DNA from: Circinella umbellata
Lineage: Eukaryota; Mucoromycota; Mucoromycetes; Mucorales; Lichtheimiaceae
Direction of reading: 5' to 3'
NCBI GenBank assembly: GCA_025093555.1
Contig: JAIWNF010000009.1
Coordinates: forward strand, 833,501 to 897,500
DNA length: 64,000 bases
Part shown: piece by piece, positions 40,107 to 49,190 of the stretch
Layout: the number at the start of each line of letters is the position of its first letter
Numbering within the stretch: the first letter of the stretch is position 1
Notes under the pieces: generated by a model
The model's input: only the letters and a program-made list of their open reading frames with translations
The model's database searches: none
What the model was told of the DNA's origin: nothing
Program-made: the position numbers and the translations under genes

Positions 40107-41103
40107 AGTTTTATCGTATGTGTTTCGTGTAATAAAGATGTAAAGAAAAATAAAAAAAATCGTGTGGGGAAATCGAAAAGGGGATGTGTGATTCTGTATG
40201 CAAAATGAGCCCAGCGTGGGAAAAGACAAGGTCATACAGGGTCCGACTGTGCCTCCATCTAGACCCATTTTCAAACCATATTCCTTTATTATTAGTAACA
40301 CCATTTTGTATATATGATCAGTCTAGCATTTGACAAAGGCAATCATACATTGCTTTTTTAACTGGTATCTGAAGGAAAGATAGTAAAAATAAGTCTCATC
40401 GGCACGCACTGTGTATTTATGTAAATATCACACTGCGGGATTAAAATCACTGATAGTTTATGGATCATCCAAAAAAATCTATTACCTTTGAAAATCTACG
40501 AAAAATCTCTAAGAATCTTTATCTAAATCTTGTCTTAAAACGTTTATTTTCTAAACTAAATGGTTTATCATGTCTATTTATTTTGTTCCTGTCATAAAAA
40601 AGCATGGAGGGTTGATAAAATGTATATCTATAAAAGCTCTGATAATCTTTGAAATCTATAATGCTGCTGGGTTGCAAGTAAGTCCGCGTTTTCGTGTTTG
40701 CAACAACAGAAAGAGGCTGGCCAAGTGACTTCAAGTATAAACCTTTCTTTTTCCGAGCTTTGCAATTTCCGATGACGATACCACATACAAACTTTTACTG
40801 TCGCACTTGTAAGGGTATTTCTTCAAAAAAAACATGATAAAGATAACTGACCTAATAAAATGCTCAGCAAACAGAGCAAAAAAAAGTAGACAATGGGAAC
40901 GTGAAAAAGGAATCTTCATGTAAATCGACGGCGACTTGAATCATTGATGGAACACAATAAATATGTAAACTACAGAAAATTTTATGCGTGTCTCTTTTTA
41001 AAAGAAAGAAGGTGATGTTTTAGCTTCTTTTTTTCGCTTGGTTACTAACTCTTTATTACTTCGGTTCCAGTAACGGAAACAAAATTGTTAACGCATACAT
41101 TTA
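40107..41103. other. Intergenic region
   Basis: Upstream of the hydratase gene, leading into the mobile-element island. Open frames here (for example minus 40519-40734) have no recognisable family or splice support. Confidence 0.4.
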
Positions 41104-41566
41104 TGGCGCGTATCAACCACTCTACGCACATAATCAAGCAAAATTATTTTTGGTAAAGGAAGACTATTATGTTGGTTCACGTAAATATGACATATGCTGT
41201 AGTAGATATATAATCCATATGCCTTCTGGCAAACGGATACGATGTAAACTTAGATTTTATAAAAAATTACGATTAAAAATCAAAAAATGCAACAGAAATG
41301 GCAGTGGAAATTTAAGCCGCATACTTTCATTCTACAACCAATTATGAAAGTGATGAGAATTTATTTAGTATTGAAATATCAAAGTATAACGTGCAAAACA
41401 AGAAGGACAACAAAAAAAAAGCTAATAACGAGAAGGTTAGCAACACAAATGGCAATAACGGAAAAGATAATTACAAAAAGACTGGTAAGAGATATACGAC
41501 AAGAATCTCCAAGAGAATGAGAAAAGGTAGTAAAAAGGGGAAGTATCAAAACGGTAATAGCATATA
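41104..41566 (+). pseudogene. Degenerate Lys/Asn-rich coding relic
   Basis: From ATG 41104 the plus frame reads MARINHSTHIIKQNYFW then stops. A frame from about 41312 stays open to TAA near 41564-41566 with a strongly basic, low-complexity protein (NYESDENLFSIEISKYNVQN, then NKKDNKKKANNEKV and GRISKRMRKG-like blocks). Several stops fall between the parts. It may be a decayed gene with a disordered basic tail or chance in A-rich DNA. I do not recognise it. Confidence 0.25.
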
Positions 41567-42227
41567 AAGAAAGTTCGTCTGCTAAGAAACGTGTTTCCTC
41601 TCAAAAAAAAATCGGTAATACAAGTGACAATGCTAAAAAGCAGTCTGTGATTTTAGATCTAAAAAAAAGTAACATAGTTAGAGCTCAAAGTAGTAGTACA
41701 AATATTTGATCCGTGTAGTTTTAGGAACTATATGATGTGGTAATAAAGATTTATAAATAAATACAACAAAAATGAATTATTTAGAACGATATAACGACAT
41801 TTATTTGTCACATTGAATTGGTTTATTTATACTTTATATAATGAAAACAGCCATGTCTGAAATAAAAAAAGGGGGATACGTAGTGATTATTTTTATATGT
41901 TGATCTGGCATTGTTGTATCTTGTAGTGCTAAAATGCCGTGATTCATGGTGTTGTAGTGTTGTTGTTGTGGCCGTGTTTTTGGTTGGACTCACCTGAGGA
42001 GGTGTTTCCTGTTGAAACTTATTATTTCATTTCATAACAACGACAACAGCAACAATAATAATAACAATAGTAATATATTGCTTTTTTTTTATCATGATTC
42101 CTCCCATTTAGCTTCTATCTATTATTTATCAAGCTATTTTATTTTCTAATTTCTCTAGTGACAATTTTTTTATTTCTCATGAACATTATTATGTACATGT
42201 ATAATAAACTTTTTAATTTTAATATTA
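41567..42227. other. Intergenic region
   Basis: AT-rich sequence, probably including the former 3' untranslated region of the broken dehydrogenase gene that ends at 42228. No gene seen. Confidence 0.4.
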
Positions 42228-43050
42228 TTATAAAACACTAGGTACAATCCTTGGATCAATACCGTTCTTAATGCTCTGCATTAAACGAATTTTAACGTCC
42301 GTCTTACAACGGGTCGTATAATTAACCTTTGCAACGACAATACCATGTTCAGCAGTAACTGATCCATTATGTTTAACTCTAAACAAAAGTAGTAAAAAAG
42401 AAAAAAGCAATTAGCATAGATTTTTTTTCTTTTGGTATATATACAATAACAATTTATTCTCTCTAGCAAAATTTACAGATCCTTCCACCGCCTCTTTTTT
42501 TTTTACAAGACTTACAGGTCCAATCGTGAAGACGTCAAACGAGAGTATAGTGAATGTGGTCTTTTTGATAATGACGACGTAAATAAAAATGTCATTGGTT
42601 TCGGTTACGTTGGTGATGGCGTAAGTTTTTATTATTATTATTTTAGTTGTAATATATATCTAATTATTTACACTTTATAAACTATAATAGAACTTACATA
42701 TTATGGCAAATATTCCTGATCATGATTATAATGTTCAATAAGATATGGATAAATTTGTTCAACCAGCTGGTATAGTAACTGAACATCTATCGCAACATCA
42801 TATGTCATAGCGGTAGCTTATGAAACAATAACTTCAGGGATACGTTCATGCTGTTAGCATAAAGCAGGAGTCTATGTTTATAATATAATAACAATTCATA
42901 AAGAGAGAGGATGACAGAGGACATCATTAATAAGAACAAAAGATAGACTATCGGTTTACTAGTTTTGTGGTTTTTTTAATTACCTGCCTTTTATCTTGTG
43001 CCATTACACCATCTTGAGCAACATTCTTTCCCATAAGTGGTGTAAAATAT
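42228..43050 (-). pseudogene. Broken D-2-hydroxyglutarate/D-lactate dehydrogenase (FAD-linked oxidase) with two exons inverted
   Basis: Minus-strand pieces: 43050-42984 (NVAQDGVMAQDKRQ, GTAATT donor), 42850 to about 42740 (HERIPEV, one stop TAA at 42818-42820, then TAMTYDVAIDVQLLYQLVEQ), and the last exon 42378-42228 (VKHNGSVTAEHGIVV to VPSVL and stop). Between them, on the plus strand, lie 42518-42620 (NREDVKREYSE, VIGFGYVGDG) and 42691-42738 (NLHIMANIPDHDYN), with good splice sites. In intact enzymes the order is ERIPE, YDLS, GYGHLGDGNLHLN, then GSISAEHG. Inverting about 42400-42740 restores that order, so an intragenic inversion broke the gene. The N-terminal FAD-binding half is absent; mobile DNA begins at about 43085. 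The family is D2HGDH/DLD2, oxidising D-2-hydroxyglutarate in mitochondria. Confidence 0.72.
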
Positions 43051-43084
43051 GTAGTGTTTAACGAAATTAATTAAAACATATAAA

Positions 43085-43192
43085 ACTAAATCTGATCAAC
43101 AACTGTTGGGCCATTCACTATCTCCCGCAATATAAGCATCTGTGTTATTCACAAGAGTAAAAGTAATATTTTTTAGGATGGATGAGTTTCTT
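43085..43192 (-). pseudogene. Half-copy (N-terminal side) of the nuclease/transposase-like gene
   Basis: Read on the minus strand this segment resembles the start region of the gene at 43868 (FTLVNNTDAYIAGDSEWPNS then SDLVL) with a premature stop, at visibly lower identity than the two arm copies share. It abuts the dehydrogenase fragment. The other half of such a copy lies at 49908-50190 in the opposite orientation. Confidence 0.45.
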
Positions 43193-43213
43193 ACATTTTT
43201 TTTAAACCCAATG

Positions 43214-43860
43214 AAAAAAAAAGGTAGCTTTGTAACCTTTGTAAACTCTGACAAAGTTTACAAGTTTACAAGTTTACAAAATGCGTGCATATTATTGGCT
43301 ACCAAAATAACCAGCAGAAAGTTAATTTCGTCAGCAGTTTACAAAGTTTACAAAGTTGACAACAGCTACCAAATGCATGAAGAGGTTGCCATGTCGACAA
43401 ATATGAAGCTTTTACCAATACTTCATTTTCTACTTATTAATAGCATTTATAATAGTAATAATATAGAATACTATTCTTCTTTTAGTGTTTATAGTAAAAA
43501 GTTAAAATAAGAACAAGATCATATTGTCAATACTTTATATCTAATACGTATATTCAAGTCTTTTTTAAATATTTGTAAACAAGTAAATTTTTATAGATGC
43601 TAGTTTATATTTGAGTTATCTGAGACGAACGATTGATGTGTGCTATATGACAACAATACACATTTTTGAAAAAAAGTTGACCAAGGTGTTTTTAGTTTTG
43701 CTAATAATGTTCTTTTAATATTCACTATTGTAACCTTTGTCAATTTTGTCAACTGCTGACGAAATTAACTTTCCGCTTGCTTACTTTGGCAGCCAATTAT
43801 ATGTAAACTTGTAAACTTTGTCAGAGTTTACAAAGTTTAGAAAGTTTACCTTTTTCTTTT
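43214..43860. mobile_element. MITE with long terminal inverted repeats, left copy (about 647 bp)
   Basis: The two ends are inverted copies over at least about 130 bases. They contain repeated GTAAACTT/AAGTTTAC units, AAACTCTGACAAAGTTTAC, TTGGCTACCAAAATAACCAG and AAAGTTAATTTCGTCAGCAG. The interior is non-coding AT-rich DNA. Flanks are AAACCCAATG and AAAAAAAATG, perhaps a decayed target duplication of 9-10 bp. Long TIRs and this duplication size suggest mobilisation by a Mutator-like transposase; that link is inferred. Confidence 0.65.
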
Positions 43861-43867
43861 AAAAAAA

Positions 43868-44798
43868 ATGCAACTTTCACTGTGCCCTGGTTCTGACCTA
43901 ATGGCAAAAGGCATTACAAGAAACACATCAGTCATCAAGATTATTACTTCAGCGCTCGTCAATGGCACAGATGATTATAATATTGGAGATAGCGAATGGC
44001 CTAACAGTTGCCGATCAGATTTAGTGCTAGAGCCAAAATCTTTATCTACTGGCTTATTACCTCCTATTATAATCAAATTTCAGTAAGCCATTGACTATAC
44101 CTTTATAAAACGCACTATTCAGTATAGTTTACAAGCTTATAAACAATATAAGACTAATCCTATTATATTGATTATCTGTATGAACACCTTGTCTAGTGAT
44201 ATTGAACAATCTATCAAACCAAGTGACATTCTAGGTTGCCATTTATACCTATATCATGGCTGGGCTGACAAATGTTTAATAATGTCTAAGAAAAATCTTA
44301 AATACATTGCCACCATCCGAAAATGCTGATCCTTTTGTCACATTTGGGTTATTCTTGGCTCAAACTACTGCTATTACTGATATTCCTTGCAAAAATGATA
44401 TATTAAATCATTTAAAGAATCTTGCTTTCAACCATTATATGAGCTTAATTAGAAATTAAAGTCATCTTGTTGATTTTGTAAAAGACCTTCTCAACAACTA
44501 GGAAAAACAATATGATGATCTTTCAAATCTCATATCTCAAGAAAACTCATCAAATGCAATACAACAATTGATTAAGAATGCTCAAGAGAAACAACGGGGA
44601 ATAAGATGAAAATTTGATGAGTTGGATGATATAAACCTTACTCCTGCTACCACTTCTGTACCTCTCAACACGTCTCCCACAGCTTCACCTTCTACTAATA
44701 CATCGTCATCATCATCAACATCTCCACATTCTAATAATACATCTTCATTATTATCAACAGCTTCACCTTCTCCTTCTTCTTATCCATCAGGAGGCTAA
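43868..44798 (+). pseudogene. Decayed putative PD-(D/E)xK nuclease/transposase-like gene, left-arm copy
   Basis: From ATG 43868 the frame reads MQLSLCPGSDLMAKGIT, VIKIITSALVNGTDD, GDSEWPNSCRSDLVLEPKSL and LLPPIIIKFQ, then TAA at 44084-44086. Beyond the stop the same frame continues (AIDYTFIKRTIQYSLQAYK, NPIILIICMNTLSSDIEQ, CHLYLYHGWADKC) before further stops and shifts, and ends in a Ser/Thr/Pro-rich tail to TAA 44796-44798. The D...ExQ-like pair (SDLVL, then IIIKFQ) and the predicted alternating strands fit PD-(D/E)xK nucleases of the kind often annotated as transposases in Mucorales. The family assignment is tentative. The right-arm copy shares the structure but lies in reverse. Confidence 0.5.
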
Positions 44799-45224
44799 TT
44801 GATATTGATATAATCTAATTGAACAATAAATTTATTGATTTACTATTCTTTTCTTTTTCTTTTACGTTACTACTACCACAATAACAACAAACCCTTAACA
44901 GGCTTTTTATGTTCTTATTTATATATATTAAAAAACAAATATTTGTAATACAAATATCGTTTTCTAGAAATAAAAATATATAGAAATAAATGATAAAATA
45001 ATTTATCAAATTATTTGTAGCTAATTATTTGTTTATTTTTTAATATATTTAATATTTCAAAAGGTTCAATTGAACCTCAAAATTTATTTTTTATTTATTT
45101 TTAAACTTTCACATATTAATCAAAAATAATAATTTAATTATTTCTGACATATAATTAAAATAAAGATCCAAAAAAATTAGTTTAAAAAAAAAGTTTAAAA
45201 ATAACATTTTTAATTCTTTTGCAG

Positions 45225-45258
45225 ATGCGATACATCTGAATCTTTAAAAGATTCTAAA
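45225..45258. other. Pair of adjacent hairpins
   Basis: GATG-CGATA-CATC is followed directly by GAATCTTT-A-AAAGATTC, an eight-base perfect inverted repeat. Two hairpins side by side in otherwise AT-only DNA resemble a small double-hairpin element. Visible in the sequence; function unknown. Confidence 0.5.
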
Positions 45259-45274
45259 GTAAGAAAATCAGTGA

Positions 45275-45450
45275 TTTTATTTGTTTTTTAATATATATAA
45301 ATAAGAACATAAAAAACCTATTAAGGGTTTGTTGTTATTATTGTTATTATGGTAGTAGTGAAGTAAAAAAAAAGAAAAGAATAGTAAATCAATAAAATTT
45401 ATTGATTCAATTAGATTATATCAATATCAATTAGCCTCCTAATTGTTATT
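45275..45450 (-). repeat. Third copy of the 3' tail of the arm gene
   Basis: Same orientation and nearly the same sequence as 47275-47410, and the reverse complement of 44791-44960. It ends in AATATCAATTAGCCTCC, where TTAGCC is the complement of the gene's last codon and stop. Only the tail and 3' flank are present, so it is a truncated duplicate. Confidence 0.6.
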
Positions 45451-45582
45451 TATTTTATTAAGTCAAATTTACATATAAATTGCATATAAACTAAAATATA
45501 TTAGGAAGAGAGCTAACTGGGGTTGAAATAATTCATTTCAACTGATATAATCTTTTTATTTTTATAAAAATAAAAGTTTATT

Positions 45583-45635
45583 AATAAGAATCAGCTTGCT
45601 ACTGCAAGCTTTCACCCTTTAGGGTAATTCTTATT
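45583..45635. ncRNA. Compact three-way junction / double-hairpin element
   Basis: A nine-base perfect closing stem (AATAAGAAT at 45583-45591 with ATTCTTATT at 45627-45635) encloses two perfect hairpins: AGCTTGC-TACT-GCAAGCT (45593-45610) and ACCCT-TT-AGGGT (45614-45625). A further perfect hairpin GTTGAAAT-AATTC-ATTTCAAC lies just upstream at 45522-45542. The two GC-richer hairpins with short loops are like the double-hairpin elements known from mitochondrial DNA of lower fungi. Whether it acts as RNA, DNA or a mobile unit is unknown; the ncRNA label is provisional. Confidence 0.5.
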
Positions 45636-46018
45636 GATATTTATTTTATAATATATTTAATATTTCAAAAATAGAAATATATAAAAATAAATAATAATTT
45701 AAGTTCTAAATTATTTTGTTTATTTTGCAATATATTTAATATTTCAAAAAGTTTAAGAATTATATTTTTTATTAAATTATAATTTTCACGTGTTAATTAA
45801 AATGATTATCTAATCATTTTTAACACATAATATAATTTAAAAATTAAAAAAATAACTTCTAAAATAAAAAATTTAACCAATTTTTAATTCTTTCTAATTT
45901 TCTGAAGATTCCAAAAGCATGGATTAAGTATAGAACATAGGGTTAATTAAAACGCAGCAATTAAAAAATTATTTTGCATATTTTAAAATTTGAATTTTAT
46001 TAATTTAAAAAAATAAAA

Positions 46019-46468
46019 ATGACAAAAAGAGAATATATCAAAACATCTCCAATTGAAAGAAAAAAGAAAAAGATAATTAATAAAAATAAAGAAATTATAG
46101 AAAGTGAAATTGATAAAAGTGTAAATTATAAAGAAGAATATTATAAAGTTAAGGAATGGAATGAAATAGTTTTAAATACATATCAACAATATAATATAAC
46201 ATTTATAAATGAATTATATTTTGCATTGAATTATTATAATAAAATATTTATTAATAAAAATGATAAAAATAAATTTATGAATAAACAAGATTATTTTTTA
46301 TTGAATTATAAAAAATTAGAATATAAAATAAGAAAGATTAAAATTAAGAAATTAAAAAAAGAGTTTGATAATCATATTAATAAAATAAATATTCTTGACG
46401 AAAAATTAAAAGAATTAGAAAAAGATTTTAATATTTATTATAATAATAATATTACTATATGTAAATAA
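46019..46468 (+). CDS. Unknown Lys/Asn/Tyr-rich ORF, 149 aa (loop ORF 1)
   Basis: ATG 46019 to TAA 46466-46468 without introns. The protein is extremely rich in Lys, Asn, Ile and Tyr. It starts MTKREYIKTSPIERKKKKII, has an aromatic middle (TFINELYFALNYYNKIF) and a likely coiled coil at the end (KIRKIKIKKLKKEFDNHI, DEKLKELEKDFNIYY). Codons are almost all A/T-ended, unlike the host genes in this window. The stop is followed immediately by the ATG of ORF 2, an arrangement unusual for a nuclear fungal gene and normal in organelle, bacterial or viral DNA. I do not recognise the family. A chance open frame of this length is possible in AT-rich DNA, but such DNA is rich in TAA/TAG, which makes it less likely. 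Confidence 0.55.
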   Translation: MTKREYIKTSPIERKKKKIINKNKEIIESEIDKSVNYKEEYYKVKEWNEIVLNTYQQYNITFINELYFALNYYNKIFINKNDKNKFMNKQDYFLLNYKKLEYKIRKIKIKKLKKEFDNHINKINILDEKLKELEKDFNIYYNNNITICK

Positions 46469-47065
46469 ATGTCATGTAAAACAAAAGTTGGAAATGACAT
46501 TTCTTATTGTAAAAATTATTTACCACAATATCGTGAAAAATGTAATTATATATGCAATATAAATAATAAAACTGACGGATTATATTATAATAAAAAGTAT
46601 AACATTTTTAATTATTGTAAAAATTATGTGCATGAAATATTATATTTTGATCATTATTGTAAAAATTATAAGCTAGAAGATATATTTTATATTATTAATA
46701 AAAATGATAAATTTTATAAAACAAAAAAAGCATTAAGTAATAGATATTATCTAAGTATAAAAAAAGATAATGAACTTTATAATAATATAGAAAGTATAAA
46801 TGAATTACAAGAGAAAGAAATTTTAGAATTTGCAGGATATGATACAAAAGATTATAATGACTTTACAAAATATAACTTATATAACAGAATTAAAAGAAGT
46901 ACAGAATTATTAGAAACTTTCAACAAAAACTTAGAAAATATAAAAATAAAGTTTTCTTTTTATACATATATAAGTAATATACAATTTAACTCTTTTAAAA
47001 AAACTTTATATAATATAATAAATATTAATGAATTTGATAATATTTTAAAAATAGCAACATTATAA
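46469..47065 (+). CDS. Unknown Cys/Tyr/Asn-rich ORF, 198 aa (loop ORF 2)
   Basis: ATG 46469 directly abuts the ORF 1 stop; TAA at 47063-47065. No introns. The N-terminal half has repeated Cys motifs: MSCKTKVGNDISYCKNYL, REKCNYIC, NYCKNYVHEI and DHYCKNYKLEDIF, with YCKN occurring three times. Such spacing could bind zinc, and CKTK-G...C is loosely like small viral zinc-ribbon proteins, but this is weak. The C-terminal half is helical and charged (LYNRIKRSTELLETFNKNLE) with a hydrophobic end. The conserved-looking Cys repeat argues against a chance frame. The function is unknown. An in-frame hydrophobic segment follows the stop (47066-47149). Confidence 0.58.
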   Translation: MSCKTKVGNDISYCKNYLPQYREKCNYICNINNKTDGLYYNKKYNIFNYCKNYVHEILYFDHYCKNYKLEDIFYIINKNDKFYKTKKALSNRYYLSIKKDNELYNNIESINELQEKEILEFAGYDTKDYNDFTKYNLYNRIKRSTELLETFNKNLENIKIKFSFYTYISNIQFNSFKKTLYNIININEFDNILKIATL

Positions 47066-47149
47066 ATATATTATATAGCATTTCTTACCTTAATTGGACC
47101 TCTTGCTTCAATATTATTTAATGTCCCTATATTGAACCTTTTGAAATAT
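47066..47149 (+). other. Hydrophobic frame continuing after ORF 2
   Basis: In the same frame as ORF 2 but after its stop, the DNA encodes IAFLTLIGPLASILFNVPI and LNLLKY before TAA at 47147-47149. It has no ATG. It could be a lost C-terminal membrane segment, a separate mitochondrial-type start (ATA), or chance. It crosses the start of the right arm at 47131. Confidence 0.3.
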
Positions 47150-47402
47150 TAAATATATTAAAAAATAAACAAATAATTAGCTACAAATAATTTGATAAAT
47201 TATTTTATCATTTATTTCTATATATTTTTATTTCTAGAAAACAATATTTGTATTACAAATATTTGTTTTTTAATATATATAAATAAGAACATAAAAAGCC
47301 TGTTAAGGGTTTGTTGTTATTGTGGTAGTAGTAACGTAAAAGAAAAAGAAAAGAATAGTAAATCAATAAATTTATTGTTCAATTAGATTATATCAATATC
47401 AA

Positions 47403-49183
47403 TTAGCCTCCTGATGGATAAGAAGAAGGAGAAGGTGAAGCTGTTGATAATAATGAAGATGCATTATTAGAACGTGGAGATGTTGATGATGATGACGATG
47501 TATTAGTAGAAGGTGAAGCTGTGGGAGACGTGTTGAGAGGTACAGAAGTGGTAGCAGGAGTAAGGTTTATATCATCCAACTCATCAAATTTTCATCTTAT
47601 TCCCCGTTGTTTCTCTTGAGCATTCTTAATCAATTGTTGTATTGCATTTGATGAGTTTTCTTGAGATATGAGATTTGAAAGATCATCATATTGTTTTTCC
47701 TAGTTGTTGAGAAGGTCTTTTACAAAATCAACAAGATGACTTTAATTTCTAATTAAGCTCATATAATGGTTGAAAGCAAGATTCTTTAAATGATTTAATA
47801 TATCATTTTTGCAAGGAATATCAGTAATAGCAGTAGTTTGAGCCAAGAATAACCCAAATGTGACAAAAGGATCAGCATTTTCGGATGGTGGCAATGTATT
47901 TAAGATTTTTCTTAGACATTATTAAACATTTGTCAGCCCAGCCATGATATAGGTATAAATGGCAACCTAGAATGTCACTTGGTTTGATAGATTGTTCAAT
48001 ATCACTAGACAAGGTGTTCATACAGATAATCAATATAATAGGATTAGTCTTATATTGTTTATAAGCTTGTAAACTATACTGAATAGTGCGTTTTATAAAG
48101 GTATAGTCAATGGCTTACTGAAATTTGATTAAAATAGGAGGTAATAAGCCAGCAGATAAAGATTTTGGCTCTACAGAGGGTCCCCGTTAATTTCATATCC
48201 GTTAATTTTCACACCTCAATAACTTCACCAAAAATCAAGGAATGGTAAAAATAACATAAGAAAATTTTCACATCCCCCTTAATTTCACTTTCACAGCACT
48301 TAGCGGCATTGAATTCTTAACAGGTATGTAAATAAAAAAAAATTATGTGATAAATATAAGGATTGTAATTAAATTAGTATATAGGATAGGTTAGTTTTTT
48401 TATTACGCCATTTACATGTCTTTTTTAAGAGTTTATTCAATGTTTATTCTCTTCTTGTTTTTCTCGCTTTAAGCCTTTAGATATCGTACTAATATCAGGT
48501 GCCTTAAACAACTTGAATTCATTTTTAGCCCATAATGCTAGTGATCGGTTTGTTATTATGGTTCGTGGGTTAAGTCTTTTTTTTCTCAGCCAGAATACTA
48601 TACTGTTCAGCTGTCAAGCCAACGTTAGATTTGGTTACTGTCATTTTGTTTTAGTATACTGTATATAGAGCAGAGATATAGAAAGATGGAAAAAATGGAA
48701 TAATATAATAGATAAATTATATCTGCATCTCTTGGGGACTATATGTAGCTTTTATTTTTTTTAAAAAAAGTCATAGATATGCTCAAATAAAAAAAGAAAT
48801 AGTTCCAAAAATGCATTAAGACGATCATATGATATAGAAATAAGTTATTAATTAATACGTATTTTGATACATTAAAAGATACTGTATACAGTAGTAAGCT
48901 GAAGTATTCAATATATGCACATTCTTGAAAAAAAATTTCATAGTATCCGTTAATTTTCACACCCCTTTATTTTCACAAAAAAATTGGGAAATGGCCCTAT
49001 AAAATTAACAGGGACCCTCTGTAGCACTAAATCTGATCGGCAACTGTTAGGCCATTCGCTATCTTTAATATTATAATTATCTGTGCCATTGACGAGCGCT
49101 GAAGTAATAATCTTGATTACTGATGTGTTTCTTGTAATGCCTTTTGCCATTAGGTCAGAACCAGGGCACAGTGAAAGTTGCAT
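47403..49183 (-). pseudogene. Decayed putative PD-(D/E)xK nuclease/transposase-like gene, right-arm copy, split by an insertion
   Basis: Minus-strand copy of the gene at 43868-44798. ATG lies at 49183-49181, with MQLSLCPGSDLMAKGIT and NGTDNYNIKDSEWPNSC at the start. The frame is interrupted by the insertion at 48174-49021, just after SDLVL. The remainder runs from 48171 to the stop TAA at 47405-47403 with the Ser/Pro-rich tail. The stop after FQ and the later frame breaks are shared with the left copy, so the gene was already dead when duplicated. Family call as tentative as for the left copy. Confidence 0.5.
48174..49021. mobile_element. 848-bp TA-flanked DNA element (Tc1/mariner-pogo type, non-autonomous)
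   Basis: The ends are inverted: CAGAGGGTCCCCGTTAATTT at the left and, read inward, CAGAGGGTCCCTGTTAATTT at the right. It sits between duplicated TA (48172-48173 and 49022-49023). The left arm keeps the empty site, so the borders are certain. A direct repeat TATCCGTTAATTTTCACACC occurs at 48196-48215 and 48944-48963. No transposase frame is present inside. The CAG-starting ends and TA target fit pogo/Fot1-like elements. Confidence 0.82.
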
Positions 49184-49190
49184 TTTTTTT

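Larger units (their letters stand above)
43193..45070. repeat. Left arm of a large imperfect inverted repeat
   Basis: Matches the reverse complement of 47131-49915 nearly base for base, apart from an 848-bp insertion in the right arm and some length variation inside the MITE. It holds a MITE, the decayed nuclease-like gene and its AT-rich 3' flank. Short spans compared by eye differ at only a few sites (for example in the Ser-rich codons near 44700-44760), which implies a recent duplication or gene conversion. The arm ends at the palindromic GGTTCAATTGAACC at 45063-45076. Confidence 0.75.
45071..47130. mobile_element. Extremely AT-rich loop between the inverted-repeat arms
   Basis: About 2.06 kb of single-copy DNA, richer in A+T than any gene in the window. 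It holds two abutting intron-free ORFs, several perfect hairpins, and a third copy (45275-45450) of the 3' tail of the arm gene. Repeats of the AATATATTTAATATTTCAAAA type occur in the loop (45648, 45730) and in the arms (45042 and the inverse at about 47140), so loop and arm interior are probably one element rather than an unrelated filler. Candidate origins are mitochondrial DNA or plasmid, an AT-rich endobacterium, or a virus-like element; none is proven. Confidence 0.55.

Noticed and set aside
44815..45009. 64-codon minus frame, repeated with one change at 47192-47386
   Set aside because: Its duplication is explained by the inverted-repeat arms; it runs antisense to the 3' flank and lacks a recognisable domain, although the CCYCGSSNVKEKEK end is curious.
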